Below the pieces are notes generated by a model that saw only the letters and a list, made by a program, of their open reading frames with translations, was not told where the DNA came from and made no database searches. A DNA stretch of 64,000 nucleotides from Burkholderia oklahomensis C6786 (lineage in GTDB: Bacteria; Pseudomonadota; Gammaproteobacteria; Burkholderiales; Burkholderiaceae): the NCBI RefSeq assembly GCF_000959365.1, contig NZ_CP009556.1, positions 1,736,001 to 1,800,000 on the forward strand, written 5' to 3'. Each line of letters opens with the position of its first letter. The first letter of the stretch is position 1. Shown here piece after piece: positions 48,049 through 58,860 of this stretch. The position numbers and the translations under genes are program-made.

Positions 48049-48717
48049 ATGAGCGAACGACAATGGAGCGCGGTGGACGTTTTTTTCTGCCGCCGGCTCG
48101 CGCCGTCCGACCCGGCGCTGGATGCGGCATTGGCTTCGAGCAAGGCGGCCGGCCTGCCGGCCATCAACGTCACCGCGAATCAGGGCAAGTTCCTGAACCT
48201 GCTCGCGACGATCCGCGGCGCGCGCCGGATTCTCGAGCTCGGCACGCTCGGCGGCTACAGCACGATCTGGCTCGCGAGGGCGCTGCCGCCGGGCGGCGCG
48301 CTGCTGACGCTCGAAGCGAATCCGGACCATGCGGCGCTCGCGCGGGAGAACGTCGCGCGCGCGGGATTGGCGGACGTCGTGTCGGTCGTCGTCGGCCGCG
48401 CGAAAGACAGCCTCGAGCGGCTGATCGCCGAGCGGACCGAGCCGTTCGACCTGATCTTTCTCGATGCCGACAAGGAAAACTATCCGGCCTATCTGCCGCT
48501 GACGGTCGAACTGGCCCGCGCGGGGACCGTCATCGTCGCGGACAACGTCGTGCGGCAGGGGCGCGTCGCGGATCGGCAGAACCTCGATCCGGATGCGATC
48601 GGCGTGCGCGAATACTTCCGCCCGATCGCCGCCGATCCGCGCCTGACGACGACCGCGCTGCAGACGGTCGGCTCGAAAGGCTGGGATGGGTTCGCGTTGA
48701 CGGTCGTGTCCGCGTAA
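48049..48717 (+). CDS. Class I O-methyltransferase (COMT/CCoAOMT-like)
   Basis: The 222-residue protein has the PF01596 order: INVTANQGKFLNLLATI, SAM motif I ILELGTLGGYSTIWLARAL, LLTLEANPDHAALARENV, metal-binding IFLDADKENY and VIVADNVVRQG. It would methylate catechol-type or similar hydroxyls with a divalent metal. It starts with AAGGCG before ATG 48049 and is tail to tail with the DAHP synthase gene across a strong hairpin. Confidence 0.88.
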   Translation: MSERQWSAVDVFFCRRLAPSDPALDAALASSKAAGLPAINVTANQGKFLNLLATIRGARRILELGTLGGYSTIWLARALPPGGALLTLEANPDHAALARENVARAGLADVVSVVVGRAKDSLERLIAERTEPFDLIFLDADKENYPAYLPLTVELARAGTVIVADNVVRQGRVADRQNLDPDAIGVREYFRPIAADPRLTTTALQTVGSKGWDGFALTVVSA

Positions 48718-48740
48718 TCGGCGTGGTCGGCACGGCAGGC

Positions 48741-48774
48741 GGCGCGACGCGGCGGCATCGTGCCGCGTCGCGCC
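48741..48774. terminator. Perfect 13-bp hairpin between convergent genes
   Basis: GGCGCGACGCGGC (48741-48753) pairs perfectly with GCCGCGTCGCGCC (48762-48774) around an 8-nt loop. It lies 24 bp after the O-methyltransferase stop and 32 bp from the DAHP synthase stop, in the position of a bidirectional terminator. No T run follows, so termination would be of the hairpin-only type or Rho-assisted. Confidence 0.6.
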
Positions 48775-48805
48775 GTTCCGGAGCCGCGGACGGGCGCGCC
48801 CGCCG

Positions 48806-49924
48806 TCAGGCCGCGCGCCGCCGCCGCACCGCCTGCGCGAGCGTGTCGAGCACCGGCTCGGTCTGCGCCCAGCTCAGGCACGCATCGGTGACCGACACGC
48901 CGTATTGCAGCGGCACGCCCGGCTTCAGATCCTGACGGCCGGCCTCGAGATTGCTCTCGATCATCACGCCGGTGATGCGCCGCTCGCCTTGCGACAACTG
49001 CCGCGCGAGATCCTCGGCGACGTCGATCTGCCGCAAGTGCGACTTGTTCGAATTCGCGTGCGAGCAGTCGACCATCACCTGTTCGCGCAGGCCCGCCTTG
49101 CGCAGCACCGCGCAGTTGTCCTCGATGCTCGCGCTGTCGTAGTTCGGGCCCTTCTTGCCGCCGCGCAGGATCACGTGCGCGTCGTCGTTGCCGCGCGTCT
49201 CGAAGATCGCCGCCATCCCCATCTTCGTCATGCCCATGAACGCGTGGCTCGCGCGCGCCGCGACGATCGCGTCGGCCGCGATCTGCACGCCGCCGTCGGT
49301 GCCGTTCTTGAAGCCGATCGGGCAGCTCAGGCCCGACGCGAGCTGGCGATGGCTCTGGCTCTCGGTCGTGCGCGCGCCGATCGCGCCCCACGCGATCAGG
49401 TCCGCGATGTACTGCGGGCTCAGCAGATCGAGGAATTCCGTGCCCGCGGGCAGGCCGAGCGCGTTGATGTCGAGCAGAAGCTGGCGCGCGGCGCGCAGCC
49501 CTTCGTTGATGCGGAAGCTGCCGTCGAGCCGGGGATCGTTGATGTAGCCCTTCCAGCCGATCGTCGTCCGCGGCTTCTCGAAATACACGCGCATCACAAT
49601 CAGCAGGTCGTCCTGCAGCGCGTCGGCGGCCACCTTGAGCCGGCGCGCGTAGTCGAGCGCCTGATCGTGATCGTGGATCGAGCACGGGCCGACGACCGTC
49701 ACGAGGCGGTCGTCGCGGCCGTGCAGCACGTCGCCGATCGCCTGGCGGCGCTTCTCGACGAGCGTCTGGACGGCGGGCGGCACGGGCAGCTCGTCCTGCA
49801 GCAGCGCCGGGGAGATGAGCGGGCGCACCGCGCCGATGCGGACGTCGTCGATGCGCGTCGTGTCCTGCGTCGCGTCGGCGAAGCCCGCTTCCCGGTCGTG
49901 CTGGGGATTGTCGATATTTTTCAT
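48806..49924 (-). CDS. aroG: 3-deoxy-7-phosphoheptulonate (DAHP) synthase, class I
   Basis: This 372-residue AroFGH-type enzyme has VVGPCSIHDHDQAL, VMRVYFEKPRTTIGWKG, GTEFLDLLSPQYI, PIGFKNGTDGG, HVILRGGKKGPNY, VDCSHANSNK and GVMIESNL. It condenses PEP with erythrose 4-phosphate at the entry of the shikimate pathway. The N-terminal 50 residues fit feedback-sensitive AroF/G/H proteins; which aromatic amino acid inhibits it cannot be read. Two PEP-using enzymes (this and pepM) are in the window but not linked. Confidence 0.95.
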   Translation of the reverse strand: MKNIDNPQHDREAGFADATQDTTRIDDVRIGAVRPLISPALLQDELPVPPAVQTLVEKRRQAIGDVLHGRDDRLVTVVGPCSIHDHDQALDYARRLKVAADALQDDLLIVMRVYFEKPRTTIGWKGYINDPRLDGSFRINEGLRAARQLLLDINALGLPAGTEFLDLLSPQYIADLIAWGAIGARTTESQSHRQLASGLSCPIGFKNGTDGGVQIAADAIVAARASHAFMGMTKMGMAAIFETRGNDDAHVILRGGKKGPNYDSASIEDNCAVLRKAGLREQVMVDCSHANSNKSHLRQIDVAEDLARQLSQGERRITGVMIESNLEAGRQDLKPGVPLQYGVSVTDACLSWAQTEPVLDTLAQAVRRRRAA

Positions 49925-50197
49925 GGTGGGGTCCCGATTCTGCGAAATGAGCCACGATTATGGCATCCGCGCCGCGGCCGGGGCGGCGGGCGGACGCGTT
50001 CGCGCTGCGTTGCGGCAAACGATCGCGCCGCGTCGGCCGGAGCCGGCGGCGGGCGGCGACGCCCGCGCTGAATATTTTTGCGCGCGGGTGTCGAAATCGG
50101 CGGCGCTGGTTCGTCGTTGTGTCGAGGGCCGCAGGATGAAACCGGGCCGGATTCGGCGGCGGCGCGGCTCGAACATTCCACTCGAGGAGGGAAGACG

Positions 50198-50635
50198 ATG
50201 CGTGTGATGGTGATCATAAAGGCGACGAACGAATCGGAAGCGGGCAAGATGCCCGGCACGGAACTGCTCGAAGCGATGGGCAAGTTCAACGAGGCGCTCG
50301 TGAAGGCGGGCGTGATGCTCGCGGGCGAAGGTCTGCATCCAAGCGCCAAGGGCAAGCGGGTGCGTTTCTCGGGCAGCGCGCGCACCGTGATCGACGGGCC
50401 GTTCGCGGAAACCAAGGAACTCATCGCCGGGTTCTGGCTGTGGAAGGTCGCGTCGATGGACGAGGCCGTCGAGTGGGTCAGGCGGTGCCCGAATCCGATG
50501 GAAGGCGAGTCGGTGATCGAGATCCGGCCGTTGTTCGAGATGGAGGACTTCGGTGTGGAGCTGACGCCCGAGCTGCGGGAGCAGGAGGCGCGCCTGCGGA
50601 CGGAGATCGACGAGCGCGCGAAGGGCGCGCGCTGA
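50198..50635 (+). CDS. YCII-family (DGPF domain) protein
   Basis: The 145-residue protein starts at ATG 50198 after GAGGAGGGAAG. MRVMVIIKATNESEAG, LAGEGLHPSAKGKRVRFSG and VIDGPFAETKELIAGFWLW show the DGPF/YCII domain. These ferredoxin-like dimers are often next to ECF sigma factor genes of the SigJ type, but none is visible here. The biochemical role is unknown. Confidence 0.85.
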   Translation: MRVMVIIKATNESEAGKMPGTELLEAMGKFNEALVKAGVMLAGEGLHPSAKGKRVRFSGSARTVIDGPFAETKELIAGFWLWKVASMDEAVEWVRRCPNPMEGESVIEIRPLFEMEDFGVELTPELREQEARLRTEIDERAKGAR

Positions 50636-51214
50636 CGCTTCGCCTGCGTCAGGCGTTGAGCGTCGGGCGTCGGGCGTCAGGCGTCAGGCGTCAGGCGTCA
50701 GGCGTCAGGCGTCAGGCGTCAGGCGTCAGGCGTCAGGCGTCAGGCGTCGGACCGGATCAGGCCGTCTCGCGTTCGCCGACGACGGCGGATCGCGGTTAGC
50801 GACCGCGTTGCGCGCGAGACCGTCCGCGCAGCGCCGGTGCGAGCGCGAGCCGCGCGCCATGCGTCGTGCTGTCGTGATTCGCTTGCGCGGAGTCGGCCAC
50901 TTGCATTTCGACGATTGGCGAATCGCTCGCCCCATGCGTCGAGCATCCACGCGACCGAAGCTCGTTCGGCGAGCGCCTCGTCGATCGCTTTCTTCGGAGG
51001 ATTCACGCCGCCGTGCACGAGCCGGCGGCCCGCCGGGCAATGCGCGCGCGTCGGAGCGCCCTGTTGCGATGACGCGCGTATCGCTGCACGCGCCGCGCGA
51101 GCGCATCCAGGATGCCGGCGAAAAGAAGACCCGGCAGACGCCGCCAGCGGCCCTCGTCGAAGGCGGTGAACCGAATTGCCGCCGGCGTTCATCACGTCCG
51201 GCGCGGACGTCCCG
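50636..51214. other. Gap with 7-bp repeat array and a possible gene remnant
   Basis: The left 110 bp are the GCGTCAG array. On the minus strand the stretch around 50900-51010 reads as protein-like sequence (PPKKAIDEALAERASVAWML), while the surrounding frame is Arg/Ala-rich. It may be the remnant of a gene or chance; no start, family or homologue was recognised. Confidence 0.35.
50660..50749. repeat. 7-bp tandem repeat (GCGTCAG)
   Basis: About twelve copies of GCGTCAG or GCGTCGG are joined head to tail, the first and last carrying the G variant. It begins 25 bp after the YCII stop. Confidence 0.95.
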
Positions 51215-51466
51215 CTATGCGCGCTCCTTGCGCGCCTGCGCCGCGGTCATCCAGCAAAGCACTGCAGCCGCGAGCCACGCGCACGCGAAGAACAATTCGA
51301 GATTCTGCAGGTTCTGAAAATTCTCCACGTTCTGATAGCGGCATGTCAGATGCGCCCGGAACGGGATGCAGCCGGTCTGGTTGTTGTGGAAAAACGTGAA
51401 CAGGTGATAGGAACCCACGACCGTGAAAGCCAGGGCGAATAGTGCGAATTTTCTGGTTTTGCTCAT
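51215..51466 (-). CDS. Small two-helix membrane protein, unknown function
   Basis: The 83-residue protein starts at ATG 51466 (MSKTRKFALFALAFTVVGSYHL). It has one membrane helix at the start, a loop with two cysteines (TGCIPFRAHLTCRYQN), a second helix (LELFFACAWLAAAVLCWM) and a basic end. Paired cysteines between two helices could form a periplasmic disulfide. No family was recognised. Confidence 0.6.
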   Translation of the reverse strand: MSKTRKFALFALAFTVVGSYHLFTFFHNNQTGCIPFRAHLTCRYQNVENFQNLQNLELFFACAWLAAAVLCWMTAAQARKERA

Positions 51467-51624
51467 CGCGGGTGTCGTTGATCGAAGCGGCGTCAGATTA
51501 CTCTTTATCGGACCGGCGAGGAAGCGGCTCGGCGGACGCGCCGCCTGTCGCGAGCGGCGGGCGGCGCACGCCGGCGATTCGAATCGAAGCCGAGCGACGC
51601 CGATTCTCTCGCGGATCGAGCCGC

Positions 51625-52533
51625 CTATTTCCGCGCGCCCCAATCGCGAACCGCCTGCGCGAACAGCCGCAGCGCCGTCGGCGGATGGCGGTTGGCCGGA
51701 TAGTAGAGGCACAAGCCCGGAAACGAAGGGCTCCACTCCGGCAGCAGGTGAACCAGCCGGCCCAGCGCCAGATGCTCGGCGGCGAGATGCTCCGGCACCC
51801 ACGCGATCCCGATCCCTTCGAGCGCGGCGTCGACCATCAGATTCAAATTGCCGAGCGTGAGCGGTCCGTCGACGTCGATGCTCGCGGTCTTGCCGCGATG
51901 CTCGAGATCCCAGCGATAGAGCGTGCCGCTTTCGAAACGGAAGCGGATGCAGCGGTGCCGCATCAGATCGTGCGGCGCCTGCGGCGGCGCGTGGTGCGCG
52001 AGATAGGCGGGCGACGCGACCGCGGCGAACCGCATGTCCGGCCCGAAGCGGATCGCGATCATGTCGCGCGGCACGTCTTCGAGCACGCGGATGCCGGCGT
52101 CGAAGCCGTTCGCGACGATGTCGACGAGCCGTGTATCGACGACGAATTCGACATGGATGTCCGGATACGCGGCGACGAAGCCCGGCAGCACGTGGCGGAT
52201 CAGCGGCCGCGCCGCGTTCTCCGACGCGCTGATCCGGATCGAGCCGGACGGACGGTTGTGCGCCGCCGCCGCTTCGTTCACCGCATCCTCGAGATCGGCG
52301 ATCGCCGGCCGGACGCGGCGCAGGAACTGCTCGCCCGCTTCGGTCAGCGCGACCGAGCGGGTCGTCCGGTTGAACAGCCGTACGTCGAGGCGCGCCTCGA
52401 GATTGCGCATCGCGTGGCTCAGCGCGGACGGCGACACGCCGAGCGTGCGCGCGGCCGCGCGAAAGCTGCGCTGATCGGCGACGACGATTCCCCTGAACGT
52501 CGCCGGGCCGCCCCAGTTGACGCCGACGATCAT
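51625..52533 (-). CDS. LysR-family transcriptional regulator (CrgA/DsdC-like group)
   Basis: This 302-residue LysR protein has the helix-turn-helix VVADQRSFRAAARTLGVSPSALSHAMRN and LEARLDVRLFNRTTRSVALTEAGEQFL, then the effector domain (GSIRISASENAARPLIRHVLPGFVAAYPDIHVEF). The boxes are those of the large group of LysR regulators that act on a divergently encoded dehydrogenase or exporter. Here the upstream neighbour is the lhr helicase gene on the same strand, so no obvious target is adjacent. The start may lie slightly upstream. Confidence 0.9.
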   Translation of the reverse strand: MIVGVNWGGPATFRGIVVADQRSFRAAARTLGVSPSALSHAMRNLEARLDVRLFNRTTRSVALTEAGEQFLRRVRPAIADLEDAVNEAAAAHNRPSGSIRISASENAARPLIRHVLPGFVAAYPDIHVEFVVDTRLVDIVANGFDAGIRVLEDVPRDMIAIRFGPDMRFAAVASPAYLAHHAPPQAPHDLMRHRCIRFRFESGTLYRWDLEHRGKTASIDVDGPLTLGNLNLMVDAALEGIGIAWVPEHLAAEHLALGRLVHLLPEWSPSFPGLCLYYPANRHPPTALRLFAQAVRDWGARK

Positions 52534-52705
52534 CAGCGTGTCGAGGCCGTCGGCGACATACGGCGTCGGGTCGACCTGATCCGCAAGCGGCGTCGACGTT
52601 GCTTGCGCGGCGAAGGGGCGGCCGTGCCGATGGCGGGGCGCGCGTCAGCGCCGGGGCCGAACGTCGCGGCTCATGCGCGTCGCGTCGCCGAGGAAGCCAC
52701 GTGCG

Positions 52706-55700
52706 TCATCGATGCCGCGCGAGCCTCGCGCGCGCGTCGTCCTGCTCGGCGGCGTCGAGCTCGCGCGCATAGACGAACTGTCCGCCGACGAGCGACGCGA
52801 TCGGCACGCCGTCGCGGAACAGAATCCGGTTGCCCGCGAGCGCGGGCACGCGGTCGCCCGGCAGCAGCGTGCCCGTCAGATTGAGCGGATCGGCGCCGCT
52901 CACGCACAGCATCAGCCCCTCGGCCGGCCGGCGGCGGAGCTCGCGCAGGATCGGGATCGCGTCGGGCAGCGCGAACTGCTCGCCCGCGAGGCCCGCGACG
53001 AAGCGGCCGCCGCGGATCTCGCCGCGCGCCTCGAGCCGCCGATAGACGGGCAGCAGCTCGCGCCAGCTCGGCATCCATTCGGCTTCGCACGCGAGGATCC
53101 GCCAGAACACGACGCCGTAGCGGCGCAAGAGCGTTCGCGCGACGTGCTCGAGCGCGGCCGGCGCGATCGCATGTCGGCCCGACGGCGGCGGTGCGGCGCG
53201 CATCGCGCGCGCCACGCGCGCGTCGCCGAGCGCGACGGCGTCCGGATCGTCGAGACGGCGAGCGACGCCGATGCCGCCGCCGTTCTCGACGTCTTCGAGC
53301 GCGTCTTCGTCGTCGCCGAAATCGGCGCGCGTCAGCGGCAGCCGCTGGACGAGCGCCCAGCGGCCCGCGTCGTCCATCCCGCCGATCAGCGCGCCGCCGC
53401 GCCGCGCGCGCGACGACCGGTGCGCGCTGCGCTGCGCGGCCGGCTTGATCAGCGCGCGCAGGCCCGCGAAGCTGTCCGCGTTGACGAGGCCCGCCGCGAC
53501 GAGCTCGCCGAGCGTGCGTTCGAGCTCGACGGGCAACAGGCGCGCGTGCGCGACGAGCTCGTCGAAGAACATCGCGCCGTACGCGGCGAGCGTCGCGCGC
53601 ACGCGCTCCGCGCGCGCGGACAGCGCCGGCTGGGCGGCCGGATCGCGCAGCGCCTGCCAGACGGCGAGCTCGCGGCGCGGCAGCAGCACGACGGGCGTCG
53701 TCTTCACGGGCACGCTCGCGGCCTTCGCCGGCGCGCCGAGCCGCGCCCACGTGAGCTTGCCCGCGCGGCACGGCTCGTCGAGGCCGCCCGTCACGTAGTC
53801 GGCGAGCCGCGCGGGCAGCAGCTCGTCCTCCCATGCGCTCGCGGCCGCCTCGAAGCCCTCGAGCTGATGGACGACCGACGCGAGCGCGTCGACGCCCATT
53901 CCGCGCGTGTCGGGCGCGACGCGCTGCCAGTGGAACAGGAAGCGCATGAAGTCCGCGAGCTCGACGGGCTCGATCTCGCGCCGCAGGCGCTTGACCGTAT
54001 AGCGGTGAATGCGCGCGAGCAGGTGCCGCTCGCACCATTCGTCGTCGCGCGCGCCCGGCGTGAAGCGGCCGCGCATCGCATAGCCTTCGCGCTCGAGCGC
54101 GGCGAGCGCGATCGCGACCGACGACGCGGGCAGCGCGAGCGGCGCCGCGAGCGCGTCGGCCGTCAGCGGCCCGAAGCCCGTGAGCCGCGCGCGGATCACG
54201 TCGACGAGCGCCGCGTCGGGCGCCCACGGCGCGTCGAAGCCGGGCGGCGGCTCGAGCGCCGCGTCGCCGCCGTACAGCGCGCGCATGCACGCGACGCGCT
54301 CGGCCGGTAGCCACAGTCCGCGGCCGTCCGCGAGCGCGAGCCGCGCGGCGCGCTTGCGGGCCGCGAGCCGCTCGGCGCATGCGCGCCAGCCGTCGTTCGC
54401 GTCGATTTCGCCGTCGGACACGCACGCGAGGCCGACGAGCGCGTCGTGCATCTCGTCGTCGTCGCGCACGAGCGGCCAGGCTTCGTCGCGCACCGCATCG
54501 ATCGCGCCCGCGTCGAGCGCGCCGAGATCGTCGGCCGCTTCCGGATCGGTCCAGCGCCGCGCGAGCACGGCCTGCGTGCGGCGCTCTTCGAGCGGCGCGT
54601 CGTCGAGGAACGCGTAAGGCTTCGCGTTGAGGATCTCGGCCGCGAGCGGCGACGGCGCGGGCAAATCGCGCGCGACGAGCGCGACGCCGCCCGACTCGAT
54701 CCGCCGCAGCAGCGCGAGCCAGCCGTCGGTGTCCATCGCTTCGTGCAGGCAGTCGTCGAGCGTCTGGTCGACGAGCGGGTGCTTCGGCACTTCGCGCTCG
54801 CGGACGATGTTCTCCGCGCACGCGACCTGATCGGGGAACACGGTCGCGAGCAGATCGTCGCTCTTCATCCGCTGCAACTGCGGCGCGACCTTGCGGCCGC
54901 CCGCGAAGCGCGGCAGCGCGAGCGACGTCGTCGCGTTCCAGCGCCAGCGCGCATTGAAGAGCGGCGCGTCGAGGAGCGCCTGGATCAGCACGTGTTCGGC
55001 GCTCGCCGAGCGCAGGTAGCGCCACACTTCGTCGAGCGCGAAGCTGTGCGCGAGCGACAGCGACAGGATCAGCGCATCGTCGGTCGCGGCCGCCTGCAGC
55101 TCGAAGTTGAACGTGCGGCAGAAGCGCTTGCGCAGCGCGAGGCCCCACGCGCGGTTGATCCGGCTGCCAAACGGCGAGTGGATCACGAGCTGCATGCCGC
55201 CCGATTCGTCGAAGAAGCGCTCCATCACGAGCGTGTCCTGCGTCGGCAGCGCGCCGAGCGCCGCGCGGGCGCGCGCGAGGTAGTCGGCGATCTGCCGTGC
55301 GGCTTCGGCGTCGAGGCCGAGCTCGCCCGTCAGCCACGCGAGCACGGGCGCGAGTCGGCGCGGTTCGGGGGCGGTTTCGGACGGCGCGGTTTCGGCGGAT
55401 GCGGCGGCGGGCAGCGACGCAGCAGCCGGCGCGGGGCGCGGGGCGGCGTCGCGACCGAGCGACGCGTCGTGGCCGGTGGTGTCCGCGGCGGCGACTGGCC
55501 TGCCGTCTTGCGCGAAAGGGGCGGCCTCGCCGTCGCGGGCAGGCGGCGTACGTGCGTCGGCGGGCGGCGCGGCGCACGCGCCGGTAGCGGCGGCTTTGCC
55601 GGGCGGCGGCGAGCCGGTTTCCGCGCGCGGCCGCGTTCGGGTTAGAGACGCCGGCGTATCGGCACGCGCGAGCGGCGCATCGCGGCGCGCGCTCGCCGTC

Positions 55701-57664
55701 ACGCGCGAGGCTGACGGCGCGTTCGGCCGAGCATGCCGCGCGTCATCGCCCGTGCGCGAAACGCGGCCGATCGCGACCGCCGCACCGACGTTCTGCGCAT
55801 CGACATCGACCACATCCGCGCCATCGTCCGCGCCGCGCGCATCCCCACGCGCATCCCCACGCGCCAGCAGCGCGTCGACATGCGCGCGCAGCCGCGCGAC
55901 GCCCGCCGACAGCTCGTCGCTGCGCGCGGGCGCCTCGCCGAGCCAGAACGGGATGTTCGGCGCCTGCCCGTGCGCATCCTCGACGCGCACGCGCCCCGTC
56001 TCGACCCGGACGATCCGGTACGACTGGTTGCCGAGCTGAAACACGTCGCCCGCGAGGCTCTCGACCGCGAAATCCTCGTTGACGGTGCCGATGTTCACGC
56101 CCTGCGGCTCGAGCAGCACCGCGTAGTCGGCGTTGTCGGGAATCGTGCCGCCCGACGTGACGGCCGCGAGCCGCGCGCCGCGCCGCCCGCGCACCGCGTG
56201 CGCGACGACGTCGCGATGCAGGTACGCGGCGCGCGCGCCGCGCCGGCTCGTGAAGCCTTCGGCGAGCATCTTCAGCACGTCGTCGAACTGCTCGCGCGAA
56301 AGCGCCGCGTACGGCGCGGCCTGCGTCATGCAGCGATAGAGCGCGTCCTCGTCCCACTCGCGGCACGCGACCTCGGCGACGAGCTGCTGCGCGAGCACGT
56401 CGAGCGGCGCGTGCGGAATCCGCAGCCTGTCGAGCTCGCCGCGCCGCACGCAATCGAGGAGCGCCGCGCATTCGACGAGCTCGTCGCGCGACAGCGGAAA
56501 GAGCCGCCCCTTCGGCACGCCGCCGACCCGATGCCCGGAGCGGCCGACGCGCTGCAGGAACGGCGCGATCCCGCGCGGCGAGCCGAGCTGGCAGACGAGA
56601 TCGACGTCGCCGATGTCGATCCCCAGTTCGAGCGACGCGGTCGCGACGAGCAGCTTGAGCTTGCCGTGCTTCAAGCGCTGCTCGGCGTCGAAGCGATGCT
56701 CTTTCGCGAGGCTGCCGTGATGCGCGGCGATCGCGTCCGCGCCCAGGCGGTCGGCGAGATGGCGCGCGGCGCGCTCGGCCATCCGGCGTGTGTTGACGAA
56801 CACGAGCGTCGTCCGGTGCGCGGCCGCGAGCTCGGCGATCCGGTCGTAGAGGCGCTCCCACACGTCGTTCGCCATCACCGGGCCGAGCGGCACGGGCGGC
56901 AGTTCGAGCGCGAGGTCGCGCGTGCGCGCATGGCCAGTGTCGACGATCGCACAGTCGAGCGGCGCGTCGTCGCGGCCGCCGACGAGAAAGCGCGCGACTG
57001 CCTCGACCGGCTTTTGCGTCGCGGACAGCCCGATCCTCGGCGGCTTGCGGCCGACGAGCGCGTCGAGCCGCTCGAGCGACAGCGCGAGATGGCTGCCGCG
57101 CTTGTTGTTCGCGAGCGCATGGATTTCGTCGACGATCACGGTGCGCGTGTTCGCGAGCATGCGCCGGCCCGATTCGGACGACAGCAGCACGTACAGCGAT
57201 TCCGGGGTCGTGACGAGAATGTGCGGCGCGTGCTTGCGGTGCGCGACGCGCTCGGCCTGCGTCGTGTCGCCCGTGCGGACCGCGGTGCGGATCTGCGGCA
57301 CCGGCAGCCCGCGCCTTGCGATTTCGGCGGCGATGCCGGCGAGCGGCGCCTCGAGATTCACGTGGATGTCGTTCGACAGCGCCTTCAGCGGCGACACGTA
57401 GACGACGAGCGTCTCGTCCGGCAGCGCGCCGTCGTGCGCGAGCGCATCGCGCACCAGATCGTCGAGCGCGGACAGGAAGGCGGTGAGCGTCTTGCCGGAG
57501 CCCGTCGGCGCGGCGACGAGCGTCGAGCGGCCGGCCTTGATGTGCGGCCACGCAAGCGCCTGCGCGCCCGTCGGCGCGGCGAACGTGTCGGAGAACCAGG
57601 CGGCGACGACGGGGTGGAACGCGTCGAGCGCGCCGGCGGCGGGGCGGGGGGTGGTGACGTCCAT
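52706..57664 (-). CDS. lhr: Lhr-type large ATP-dependent helicase
   Basis: This is a 1652-residue SF2 helicase from ATG 57664. Core motifs: Walker [51 protein letters not shown], then [33 protein letters not shown] and QRVGRSGHR. The Lhr winged-helix and beta-barrel part follows to about residue 620, then an Ala/Pro-rich low-complexity insertion (about 620-790) and the Lhr C-terminal region. E. coli Lhr (1538 residues) is a 3'-5' RNA:DNA-unwinding helicase linked to DNA repair. The inserted linker is the main difference. No repair gene is adjacent. Confidence 0.92.
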   Translation of the reverse strand: MDVTTPRPAAGALDAFHPVVAAWFSDTFAAPTGAQALAWPHIKAGRSTLVAAPTGSGKTLTAFLSALDDLVRDALAHDGALPDETLVVYVSPLKALSNDIHVNLEAPLAGIAAEIARRGLPVPQIRTAVRTGDTTQAERVAHRKHAPHILVTTPESLYVLLSSESGRRMLANTRTVIVDEIHALANNKRGSHLALSLERLDALVGRKPPRIGLSATQKPVEAVARFLVGGRDDAPLDCAIVDTGHARTRDLALELPPVPLGPVMANDVWERLYDRIAELAAAHRTTLVFVNTRRMAERAARHLADRLGADAIAAHHGSLAKEHRFDAEQRLKHGKLKLLVATASLELGIDIGDVDLVCQLGSPRGIAPFLQRVGRSGHRVGGVPKGRLFPLSRDELVECAALLDCVRRGELDRLRIPHAPLDVLAQQLVAEVACREWDEDALYRCMTQAAPYAALSREQFDDVLKMLAEGFTSRRGARAAYLHRDVVAHAVRGRRGARLAAVTSGGTIPDNADYAVLLEPQGVNIGTVNEDFAVESLAGDVFQLGNQSYRIVRVETGRVRVEDAHGQAPNIPFWLGEAPARSDELSAGVARLRAHVDALLARGDARGDARGADDGADVVDVDAQNVGAAVAIGRVSRTGDDARHARPNAPSASRVTASARRDAPLARADTPASLTRTRPRAETGSPPPGKAAATGACAAPPADARTPPARDGEAAPFAQDGRPVAAADTTGHDASLGRDAAPRPAPAAASLPAAASAETAPSETAPEPRRLAPVLAWLTGELGLDAEAARQIADYLARARAALGALPTQDTLVMERFFDESGGMQLVIHSPFGSRINRAWGLALRKRFCRTFNFELQAAATDDALILSLSLAHSFALDEVWRYLRSASAEHVLIQALLDAPLFNARWRWNATTSLALPRFAGGRKVAPQLQRMKSDDLLATVFPDQVACAENIVREREVPKHPLVDQTLDDCLHEAMDTDGWLALLRRIESGGVALVARDLPAPSPLAAEILNAKPYAFLDDAPLEERRTQAVLARRWTDPEAADDLGALDAGAIDAVRDEAWPLVRDDDEMHDALVGLACVSDGEIDANDGWRACAERLAARKRAARLALADGRGLWLPAERVACMRALYGGDAALEPPPGFDAPWAPDAALVDVIRARLTGFGPLTADALAAPLALPASSVAIALAALEREGYAMRGRFTPGARDDEWCERHLLARIHRYTVKRLRREIEPVELADFMRFLFHWQRVAPDTRGMGVDALASVVHQLEGFEAAASAWEDELLPARLADYVTGGLDEPCRAGKLTWARLGAPAKAASVPVKTTPVVLLPRRELAVWQALRDPAAQPALSARAERVRATLAAYGAMFFDELVAHARLLPVELERTLGELVAAGLVNADSFAGLRALIKPAAQRSAHRSSRARRGGALIGGMDDAGRWALVQRLPLTRADFGDDEDALEDVENGGGIGVARRLDDPDAVALGDARVARAMRAAPPPSGRHAIAPAALEHVARTLLRRYGVVFWRILACEAEWMPSWRELLPVYRRLEARGEIRGGRFVAGLAGEQFALPDAIPILRELRRRPAEGLMLCVSGADPLNLTGTLLPGDRVPALAGNRILFRDGVPIASLVGGQFVYARELDAAEQDDARARLARHR

Positions 57665-58043
57665 CGCAACCGTAAGTGGGGGCGGGCGCGGGCGTCGCAA
57701 GGCCCGGCCCGGCGACATAGTGTGCCAGACGCGCGGGCGGTCTGCAGACGGCGGCGCGGCGCGAGGCGGCGCGCGCGTCGACGGCGGGAAGCGGGGCGCG
57801 GCAGCGGGATGCGACTAACCGCCGGATCGCGCTTCGCCGTGGGCGCGGGCGGTGGTCGACACGGCGCTGGCCATGGCGCTGGTCACGGCGTGACGAAGGC
57901 GGGAAGGAATACGCTGGATCAATTGGTTGCGATGATGCGATGCGCGTGCTGCTTCGCGTTGCCGGTTGCGTATCGGCATCGGCATCGGCATCGGCGCGCA
58001 CATTCACCACGTCACGGCAATCGCGCGCCCGCGCCGATCGCCG
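57665..58043. other. Gap upstream of lhr with a short GCATCG repeat
   Basis: The gap lies upstream of lhr and downstream of the small membrane-protein gene, both on the minus strand. It contains CGGCAT units in a row at about 57970-57996 and a CATGGCGCTGGTCACGGCG-like repeat near 57860-57890. No gene or clear promoter was found. Confidence 0.4.
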
Positions 58044-58562
58044 TCAGAGCAGCAGTCGCGTCAGTACGTCGATCGGGTTCGTCAACAGGCTCATCGGATT
58101 GAGGATCAGCAACTGGAACGTCTCGATCGTGCGCGGAATGCTTGCGATCCCGTAGACGATTCTCATCGCGGCGAGCACCATCACGACCTGCGCCGCGCGC
58201 GCCCAGAAGCGCCGGCCGGTGCGATCGATGTGTCGCGCAGCCGCGCGCCAGACACCGACGATCCACCAGATGTTGAGGAGAGACAGCGCGGCGTCGGCGA
58301 AGACGGCCACCGGGATGCTCGCCAACGCATGCGCGATCGCTTCGTTGTCGCCCGGCGCCTGCGCCTGGTCCAGTGCCGAAAACGCCCGGTTCAACAGCAC
58401 TTCGCTGCAGATCATCCGGAGCGCATAGATCGGTGCTTGATTCAACCAGAAGCTGACGGCGAGCGAATAGTCGCCGCGCCAGTGCCGGACGATCCAGCGA
58501 AGCGGGCCGAAGCCCGGCAGCGGGCGCGCGGCGGACGAAGTCGTCGTGATGTCGTCGGTCAT
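58044..58562 (-). CDS. Membrane protein of unknown function
   Basis: The 172-residue protein starts at ATG 58562. The N-terminus is soluble (TDDITTTSSAARPLPGFGPLRWIVRHWRGDYSLAVSFW), followed by three or four hydrophobic segments (IPVAVFADAALSLLNIWWIVGVW; AQVVMVLAAMRIVYGIASI; LLILNPMSLLTNPIDVLTRLLL). The middle segment around WRAAARHIDRTGRRFWARAAQ is basic. No family was recognised. Confidence 0.6.
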   Translation of the reverse strand: MTDDITTTSSAARPLPGFGPLRWIVRHWRGDYSLAVSFWLNQAPIYALRMICSEVLLNRAFSALDQAQAPGDNEAIAHALASIPVAVFADAALSLLNIWWIVGVWRAAARHIDRTGRRFWARAAQVVMVLAAMRIVYGIASIPRTIETFQLLILNPMSLLTNPIDVLTRLLL

Positions 58563-58860
58563 GTTCTCGAGCGTTGTTATATGAACGATCCGGCCTGATC
58601 GTCGAGGGATGCGGCAGGGCCGCGCCCGTCATTCTACCGGCAGCCTCGACGCGGTCGGGCGCGCCCGACCGGCTGCTGCACGGCCGTCCGTCGAGCGGTC
58701 GCCGGTCGAGCGGTCTTCGATCCGGCAATCGTCGCTCGGGCGGCCGTCGCTCGGGCGGCCGTTTATCGACTGGTGATTCATCGTTGGGTGGCGGTCGAAC
58801 GAATGGTCGTCGGACGGTCGATCGCCCGTTGACCGGTCGCTCGTCAGCCGGGCGGCCGGC

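Noticed and set aside
50740..51195. 152-codon minus-strand frame after the GCGTCAG array as a gene
   Set aside because: Most of it is Arg/Ala low complexity without a ribosome site or family; only a short stretch looks protein-like, so it is listed as a possible remnant.
55733..58102. 789-codon plus-strand frame over lhr
   Set aside because: Shadow of the helicase core; no motif and biased to Arg.
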